From positions 83,001-147,000 of the forward strand of contig JANQBS010000091.1 of the NCBI GenBank assembly GCA_033085395.1: 64,000 nucleotides of DNA. The letters run 5' to 3'. A program made the position numbers and the translations under genes. This document shows, one piece after another, positions 57,900 to 64,000 of the stretch. Source of the DNA: Xanthoparmelia taractica. Its lineage: Eukaryota; Ascomycota; Lecanoromycetes; Lecanorales; Parmeliaceae. The notes beneath the pieces were generated by a model. It saw only the letters and a program-made list of their open reading frames with translations. It made no database searches and was not told the DNA's origin. Positions within the stretch are counted from its first letter, which is position 1. Each line of letters opens with the position of its first letter.

Positions 57900-58417
57900 C
57901 TTGTTGTGTTATGACGATGATGCTATATGAACCATGGTCCTGGAGATGACATGCTAACTGCGACAAAGCGAAAGCGTGGCGTGGCGGGAGAAGAGGTTTG
58001 TTATCGCTGACGCACCATGACGAACGAGGAGATGTATTATTTATTTATATAGCTGCTCTCTGTGCGCAGAAAGGGCGTAGGATGAGAACTTTGCAAGGGT
58101 ATGTTACATTCAAGACGGATCTCTGAGGAGGAAGGAAGACGATGACGGGATGTCCGAGGGGTCTATTGTCCTCTCGGAGACATTGATCGGACTTAAGGTG
58201 CAATGCTGAATTGAGAAAACGTACTTTATTTCCATCTATCATATAAAATACCGTGATACCAATTAATTTTCGGGCCAAATTTTCCTTACCTATTCCTGCA
58301 CTTCCAGGAGACTACCAACTATCTATCTTTTTATCCCTCACGTTCATCCACTTTCCAAACTAACCTTTGGTTGGGTCTTGCTCTTGCTGCTTTCTCTCCC
58401 TGCGTTCAGTAGCGATA
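57900..58417. other. Divergent promoter TOK1 / TatD-like gene
   Basis: 518 bp; AT-rich TTATTTATTTATATAG near 58035 could be a TATA element for either side. Pyrimidine-rich leader before 58418. No gene. Confidence 0.5.
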
Positions 58418-59614
58418 ATGGGCGGCCAGGGAGGTTCGCCTTTTCCATGGCACTTGGGAGCATTTGATGCGCATTGTCATCCTACCGATACTGTCCCTTC
58501 ACTCGACAATATTGCAGGCATGAAAATTCGAGCATTGACCATCATGGCGACCAGGGGACAAGATCAAAGGTTAGTCGCTGATTTTGCCGATAAGCTGGGA
58601 GTCAGCGACGACGCAATCCCAGCCCTAAAATCTACAAACACACGTGAGAAATCGAGGGGTTATATTGTCCCCGCGTTCGGTTGGCATCCATGGTTTTCTC
58701 ATCAAATACTCGTCGATGAGAAAGACGGGACCCTCAGTAAACTCGATCACTACCGTATGGCTATCTCGCCATCACCAGAAGATGATGATTTCATTGCTGC
58801 ACTCCCTGATCCTCGACCATTGTCCACCTTACTCGATCAGACTCGCAGATACCTACAAAGGTATCCGTACGCGATTGTAGGTGAAATCGGACTCGATCGT
58901 GCTTTCCGTATCCCTGGGTCCGAAATGGCCGACAACGGATACGAGGGGGATCCAGCTTTGACCCCAGGTGGAAGAGAGGGTCGACGGCTGTCACCTTACC
59001 GCGTTGATATGCAACATCAACGGAGAATTCTGAAGGCGCAACTGGATCTTGCAGCGGAAATGCAAAGGGCCGTTTCTGTTCACGGTGTAGCTGCTCACGG
59101 GGTAGTCTTCGAGACCCTAAAAGAAACCTGGCGTGGCCATGAGAGACGACTTCCGAGCCAGCGCGAGAGGAAACGAAGAGCAAATGTTGACACAGCAAAC
59201 CACCAGGGCGGAAAGTCGGATGCAGATGAGCAGAGCTCACGTTCAGGTGATCCAAAACCTTTTCCTCCCCGAATATGTCTCCATTCCTACTCTGGACCTG
59301 TAGATACTATGAGGCAGTACCTTCACCCATCAGTACCTGCAATTCTGTTCTTCTCCTTTTCTCATCTTGTCAACTTTTCCTCCACCTCAAGCAAGGCCGT
59401 CGCTGCCATCCAAGCAGTGCCTGATGACAGAATACTTGCCGAGAGTGACCTACATACAGCCGGAGAGAAGATGGATGGCCTTTTGGAGGACATTATCCGA
59501 AAAATCTGTCAAATCAAGGGTTGGAGGTTGGAGGACGGCGTCAAACAATTACGATTGAATTGGCTGCATTACATATTTGGAAAGAGATCAGGAAATGAAG
59601 ATGGCGCTGGATAA
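58418..59614 (+). CDS. TatD-family metal-dependent hydrolase (Scn1-like)
   Basis: A single intronless frame of 398 aa from the ATG at 58418 (an in-frame extension upstream lacks ATG). The TIM-barrel metal ligands are in place: FDAHCHPTD (His19, His21), GEIGLD, VSVHG, CLHSYSG and AESDLH. Insertions around residues 185-300 (Arg/Lys-rich with ERKRRANVD) are longer than in bacterial TatD and match fungal proteins related to S. pombe Scn1, named for its interaction with the APC subunit Cut9. Most family members are deoxyribonucleases with 3'-5' activity. The reaction of this subgroup is not established, so I leave it as hydrolase. Confidence 0.88.
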   Translation: MGGQGGSPFPWHLGAFDAHCHPTDTVPSLDNIAGMKIRALTIMATRGQDQRLVADFADKLGVSDDAIPALKSTNTREKSRGYIVPAFGWHPWFSHQILVDEKDGTLSKLDHYRMAISPSPEDDDFIAALPDPRPLSTLLDQTRRYLQRYPYAIVGEIGLDRAFRIPGSEMADNGYEGDPALTPGGREGRRLSPYRVDMQHQRRILKAQLDLAAEMQRAVSVHGVAAHGVVFETLKETWRGHERRLPSQRERKRRANVDTANHQGGKSDADEQSSRSGDPKPFPPRICLHSYSGPVDTMRQYLHPSVPAILFFSFSHLVNFSSTSSKAVAAIQAVPDDRILAESDLHTAGEKMDGLLEDIIRKICQIKGWRLEDGVKQLRLNWLHYIFGKRSGNEDGAG

Positions 59615-60335
59615 GCTGAGATCATTTGAAAGTTGTATCAGTCTAACATACCCGCTACAAGATCGCGTTCTGTCTAGCCATGGACAATCATGAGTAAAAC
59701 GGATTTGGTGGAAAGCCAGCTCTTTGCAGGCCCGCAGCACTCGAAACCTCTCAAATTTCTGCTTTACCAATCCAGGAACAAGAAATGACAGGTTGTTTGG
59801 GTAGTCAAGATGACAATCCTTTCCGGTAAGGAAAGCAAAAATTTCTACATGGAATAGATATGGAAATCTGCAGAACGGCCGCTGCTGAGAGTCACGGAGC
59901 TTAAGACGACATGTCGTATTGTTAAGCGACTCGAGATCTGTCAAAAGTACAGGGCAGAACCTCAATTGCATTGACCAGCCATCAATGCAGGCTCTTGTTT
60001 CGTAAAATAGCGTAATGGTTTCCTACGCGACTCTGAGAGCTTATTGCCTGAGAGCGGGGGTCAATTGTCGTTTGTGGGTACTTTATATGTCAAGTGCCGC
60101 TTCTATCAGAGGTAGGTAAGATGATCATGTGTCTCGGCACCTACATCTCGAAGACGGTGTTTGTAGAGACGTCTACGGTCGTCTACGATGCTCCGATGCC
60201 TGTCTTTGATAGGATAGCCTCCATTGGCCCGAACAAATCTGTTGACAGATGACGTTTCGTCGTTCTCTCCATCGTTCCATTCGTGCACCATTGTGTAGGT
60301 CAAGATTCAGATATTTGAATCAAAGGGTTTTGTCC
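59615..60335. other. Intergenic region, no supported gene
   Basis: Two minus-strand open frames (59588-59971, 127 codons; 60106-60303, 65 codons) show no recognisable domain and no convincing splice partners. I see nothing else in this stretch. Confidence 0.45.
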
Positions 60336-61209
60336 CTAGGCGCGTCCAATCAATGCTGCCGAGACGGTTCGTTTAGTACAGTTGTACCAGCTCAATTCCT
60401 TCATGCTTCGCCACCATGAGTCTGATAATTCAGAGCAATGGCGTCTACAGAGACGCCTTCGCGGTCTGCTATTAGACTTACACTGCTTCCATGTCTTTTT
60501 TTCGCTCTTCGAAGCCTGATCTATCAGGATGCGATCCAGTCCGGGCGTTTTCTTGACGCAACCAATCTGGCGCAGCTCGTGATTTGAATACTTCGCTTTC
60601 ACTGCCCGATCCATCTCCATTTGACTGATGCAAAATTCACGGCTAGCTTCTGGCTCGATAACAAACTGCTCAGCGTTGCGACCGTCCTCACGGATTTGTG
60701 GAGCTGCATTCGTTACCCTTGTGCGCTTTGATGGATGTTTACCTCCTTTTTCTGGAGACTTGACCTGTTGTTGGGTTTCGCCCGCTTGTACTTTGGCAGC
60801 CTTGACCCGTTTGATAATGGAGTTGGGGTCTAAGTATTGCTCCGCTTAGGCCACTGATTTGCTTTGGGCTCCAGTGAGTTGTAATCTGTAATAAAAGCAG
60901 TTCCCACCGGACAAAGATTCCAGTATTTTATTTTCAGACTCAAACTCTTGGGGTATGACTCAAGACTCAAAATCGGTTCGGCGAGTATGTGTGGATTCGG
61001 GAAATACGTACGAGGTGGTTCGGCCATTGCTTGATGAAATCTTCTGTCTCGATACCCACCGGTAAATGCTCTGTGATCACAGGTAAGCTGGGGATCTGAA
61101 CTCTTCGTAAATGCTGATACTTCAAGATCGTCTCGCCTGTTGGTAATGTGGGTTTGGTGCCCTGTCGCATGCTCCGTCCTGAGCTCTTGGGCACTTTGGC
61201 TGTGTTCAT
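60336..61209 (-). CDS. Unrecognised protein, probably two or three exons
   Basis: A plausible coding unit of about 200-240 aa. Exon 1 runs 61209-61008 (starts MNTAKVPKSSGRSMRQGTKP, ends PNHLV). Exon 2 starts at 60829 after a CTTAG acceptor and reads PNSIIKRVKAAKVQAGETQQ, then REFCISQMEMDRAVKAKY and KTPGLDRILIDQASKSEKK, in phase with exon 1. The end is unclear: reading on reaches a stop at 60336, while splicing at a GTAAGT (60481) gives a shorter tail YAIALNYQTHGG but with an unusually short 37-nt intron. The composition is charged and hydrophilic, with no signal peptide, membrane segment or domain I recognise. The coherent frame across an intron supports a real gene; the function is unknown. 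Confidence 0.5.
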
Positions 61210-61803
61210 GATTGTGATTGAAGGGGAGATTACTGTCTTTTGAACGATGGGACTTTGCTGTAGAAGGACTTGGACGGAGGGTTGGCGAACATCAACGACA
61301 AGAATCAGTAGAGGAGCTGTATTACATGGAAAGTCATGTTTCGACTCATTGCGAGGCGGAGTGGGTGGCTATAATCATGTTTCACGTTCGTACAATAGCT
61401 GTTCAACGTTCCAGGCACTCCTGTGTTAAGAGGGCACATTCGTAAATTTAGCACCCCTTTTAACAATTGGTAACCCTGACGATAGCTACCGAGAAAAACT
61501 CCCACAGAGAAATATCCAGCTTTCGCGTATCAATTGTGAACGTTATATGGTCACGGAGAAATTTAAGTCTTTAACCATATGCTCTCTACTATCGGTGTAC
61601 TTCCACGCCGAGCATGTCCCAGTACACACGATCTTGCTGGGAAGGAGTACAACTCAGAATTAGCATATGCAAGATCTCTCAGACGAGACATCGCTAGGAA
61701 GCAGACCGGTGGGCAGCTAAACATATTAAACAGGAAAACTTTTAAGTAATTTACTAGTGACCGCCTACACGGCAGGATGGATTTCCATATCCTTTGACCT
61801 AGT
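61210..61803. other. Intergenic region
   Basis: No gene supported; short frames at 61218-61445 have no motif. Slightly AT-rich between 61440 and 61760. Confidence 0.45.
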
Positions 61804-62075
61804 CTAGTGGTAGCATGAAGGATACCTAAATAGAGGAAGCCTTTTTAAGACCTTCTTCACAACGGGTCTGGCCGTCAGGCGCTCTACCCAGGCATGGGAA
61901 TGAGGGTAGTCGCCCTTGAAATCGATCTTCATCTCGCCAGTGGTGCAGGAGACCAGCTGTACTACATAACGAAACTGCATATGTGCACTTGTCTCCAACA
62001 AGGTATTCCTTGTCCGCCAAAGTGGGGTCCAGTATCATGGTGACTTGTCTGATTCGGCGGAATAGAGGTCCTCTG
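61804..62075 (-). pseudogene. Glutathione S-transferase C-terminal remnant, frameshifted
   Basis: One minus-strand frame reads LDPTLADKEYLVGDKCTYA, a typical GST alpha-helical C-domain segment (Ure2-type GSTs have LxGKEYLVGDKCTYADL). A different frame, overlapping from 62001, continues with FKGDYPHSHAWVERLTARP and VVKKVL, the end of the same domain. The two halves meet around 61980 with loss of frame and of the expected Asp-Leu after TYA. The thioredoxin-fold half with the GSH-binding site is absent upstream. I read this as a decayed gene fragment of about 85 codons; a sequencing error could explain the frame change, but not the missing N-terminal half. Confidence 0.75.
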
Positions 62076-62928
62076 CCGCTAGACTTGCTCAGGATAGAAA
62101 CAGTTCAACCTATCTCAACCTTAGTCAGCTTGGAGCTTACGGCCGTTGATTGTTGATCGCAAGGATGGCTTACTAGGACGCTTTGCTATCTATTGTTGCT
62201 GGACTGTTGTGGAACTGTAGTAAAACTGTTGGACATGAAGTTTTTGGAAGAAGGAATCAGGAAAAGTGAACCAGTATGTCCGTATGTGCCTGCTTTGACT
62301 AGAGTGCGTAGTGGGTAAAGGGGTGATTGAGGATGAAAACTGATTTTGAACACAGAGGAGCGAGAGCAATCGCCTTGACCCCAACCTCTATCGGACCCCC
62401 AAACCTTTTACCTCGCTGTAATATGTGGTGATCTCATGCATCAGGTAGATCTTAGACACATAATCTAATCGGGAGGTCGAGTAAGGGAGTCTTTAGTGGT
62501 GAGTGTGCGTGCTCCCTCCTCCCTTTAAGACTCCGTGATTTCCTCCATCGATATTATTCGAACTCCATCACTCGTCTTTTTTCGCCGCTCTTGCGACTCT
62601 CCGAGACCGGATACCTAGTCTCGCGATCTTGACGTTCTAATACGCCTTCATCATCCAAAACACAGACAGAAAGTATGGTAAGCGGGGATCGTCATCGTCT
62701 CACAGTCGGCCTTTACGCTGAATCCGAGCCTTAAGTCCTTCGGTGTTCTCGTGGCACACATGAAGCTGATAGATCTTCTCTAAGATGCAGCGAAGTGAGG
62801 CTCGTCGTACCGTGATGCACTGGTTTGACGCTTTTGTCTGCTCTCTCTCCTGAACCACACTTTTGACTTTGGCAACTTGCTAGCGCAAGAGGCAGACGAT
62901 GGCGGAAAAAGAAATGTTGTCTGATGCT
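62076..62928. other. Intergenic region with promoter-like DNA and an orphan ATG/donor
   Basis: Beyond the GST remnant, 62500-62670 is pyrimidine-rich (TCCCTCCTCCCTTTAAGACTC near 62510 in part, then CGTCTTTTTTCGCCGC) and leads to AAAGTATGGTAAGC at 62670-62683, an ATG followed at once by a donor site. No matching second exon is recognised before the antisense BTB gene. Confidence 0.4.
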
Positions 62929-63805
62929 TCATTTGTGCGAAGGAGTGTCGCAGCGCTGTCCCAGCGGATGTTCGTGATAGCAGCATCCATCTTCCTCGGT
63001 AGGATCCTGGAATAGTCTGCCTCCAGCCCCAGCCTTGATTGCATTAACCACATCGATTGCAAAGTCCGGGCTTCCCTCGAAGCATTGTCTGTATGCACTC
63101 GCATCGCACTCGCTCTCGGGGTCCATTATCTGCCGTGCAGCGATTTTGCTGACGAGCTTACGGAATGGCGATGATGGAGGTGTCTTCTCGTAGACTGGCT
63201 TCATTTCTTCGGGCCCGGGCACTAACCCGGCTTCGTTGCACCCCTTCCTAAATTGGTCGATGGCTAGGTTCTTGAGCTGGGGTAGGTTGATTTTGTCGCA
63301 AAGTATATAAAGCTGCTGGCAAGCATCGGCAAAATCCCATTTCTTCTCCATTGGCATATCGCTGACAGTGTCAATCTTGCCTTGGTAGAGCCACTTGATG
63401 AGAAGTTCAAAAGCTCTTGGATCGTCGTCAAACAGTTCGACTGAGACGTCCCTACCCCCTCTCTTCATGTTCTCATGCTCGATCTGCTCTTCAAACCAGG
63501 TTGAGTGGTGGCAAAGGATATTGCGATGAAGTGACCAATGGCGCTTGGTTTTGCCGACATAGATATCCATGGTGGAGCCTGACAAAAGTCTGATGCGCAA
63601 CAGCGTTAGTCAAGAAGTATGGAGCGCCGCAGGAATCGGAAAGAAGTATTCACTCTGCGAACGTCTTTGCGGTGGTTTCCCCTACATCCGTCACTGCCAT
63701 GCGAAACGGGCCTTTGTGCTCGTAGGCAAAGTCGCAGTAATGAATGTGCAGGGAGTCTATGGAGGAGTGGCCTGTTGGTGGAGGTGTATATGGTGGAGTA
63801 TCCAT
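62929..63805 (-). CDS. BTB/POZ domain protein
   Basis: Two exons (63805-63654, 63589-62929) give 270 aa. The intron has a GACTAAC branch site and CATCAG acceptor, and the join reads FAELLSGSTMDIYVGK. The BTB domain covers about 50-160: DIYVGKTKRHWSLHRNILCH, HSTWFEEQIEH, VELFDDDPRAFELLIKWLYQ, ACQQLYILCDKINLPQLKNL. Such single-domain BTB proteins are numerous in filamentous ascomycetes and may serve as Cullin-3 adaptors, but no partner can be inferred. The N-terminal 50 residues are Pro-rich then unstructured. The C-terminus after residue 190 has no known fold and ends with a His/Cys-containing tail. Confidence 0.85.
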
Positions 63806-63944
63806 AGACTAGGCGGGTAATGAGTCCCGACTGCTGTGTCTTAAGTTCCAAAATGTGCAAGGCACATAAACGGCTTGCCAAGTGCTTGAATGGCGATGAC
63901 AATATATTATAGATGGTGGTAAGCTCTGTAGTGACAAATACTCG

Positions 63945-63968
63945 TATACTCGAGTATACTCGAGTATA
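63945..63968. repeat. 24-bp perfect palindrome near window end
   Basis: Built of TATACTCGAG repeated twice plus TATA, so it is both a tandem repeat and a perfect inverted repeat. It is followed by an A/T-rich tract to the window end. It could form a cruciform or mark the edge of an element cut off by the window. Confidence 0.85.
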
Positions 63969-64000
63969 TTTTCTAAAAATAGAAAAAAGTAATTATATAG

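Noticed and set aside
59588..59971. 127-codon minus-strand frame after the TatD gene
   Set aside because: It overlaps the TatD 3' end and has no motif or splice partners. It cannot be separated from chance.

Overview
This window is nuclear DNA from a filamentous ascomycete (Pezizomycotina). The evidence is about 26 protein-coding genes on both strands with gaps of roughly 0.1-1.3 kb, and many short spliceosomal introns (mostly 45-110 nt, GT-AG, often with CTAAC or CTGAC branch-like sites). The gene families are fungal: a Zn(II)2Cys6 regulator, a TOK1 two-pore K+ channel, a UvsD/ATRIP-type checkpoint protein, BST1, LSB6 and CTK2. Intron density and the presence of L-2-hydroxyglutarate dehydrogenase argue against a budding yeast. 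I cannot name a genus. I saw no tRNA, rRNA or CRISPR. Gene models were built by hand from splice signals; wherever exon lengths are given, I checked that the reading phases add up.

Layout. 1-3 kb: 3' end of the mismatch-repair gene PMS1, then a fungal membrane protein (-). 3-7 kb: two mitochondrial FAD enzymes in tandem, ferredoxin reductase and L-2-hydroxyglutarate dehydrogenase. 8-18.6 kb: UTP30-like ribosome-biogenesis factor, PPT1, CTK2 cyclin, CDP-DAG synthase, UvsD/ATRIP and MED21. 19-30 kb: a nine-exon cytosolic phospholipase A2-like gene, EXO70, and a RING/SNF2 helicase of HLTF/Rad5 type. 30-38 kb: type II PI 4-kinase LSB6, SPC24, FIS1 and a RING-H2 ubiquitin ligase. 38-45 kb: BST1 inositol deacylase and IRC3 helicase. 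45-52 kb: a 629-bp terminal-repeat retrotransposon in miniature, then RRN5, RSC8/SWI3 and ETF-alpha. 52-60 kb: Zn2Cys6 factor, TOK1 channel and a TatD hydrolase. 60-64 kb: a gene-poor end with an unrecognised gene, a broken GST remnant and a BTB gene.

Almost everything is conserved housekeeping, so there is no operon-like system. Themes that recur are lipid and GPI metabolism (CDS1, cPLA2, LSB6, BST1, PPT1), DNA repair and checkpoint (PMS1, UvsD, SNF2/RING), transcription and chromatin (CTK2, MED21, RRN5, RSC8) and mitochondrial function (ferredoxin reductase, L2HGDH, ETF-alpha, FIS1, IRC3). Many genes sit in head-to-head pairs with 250-650 bp shared promoters.

The most notable non-genic object is the miniature LTR element at 45055-45683. 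It has a 5-bp target duplication, 90-bp LTRs, a half-initiator-tRNA-like primer site and a polypurine tract, and it lies in the shared promoter of IRC3 and RRN5. Several genes also carry micro-exons (14-20 nt) that split functional motifs.
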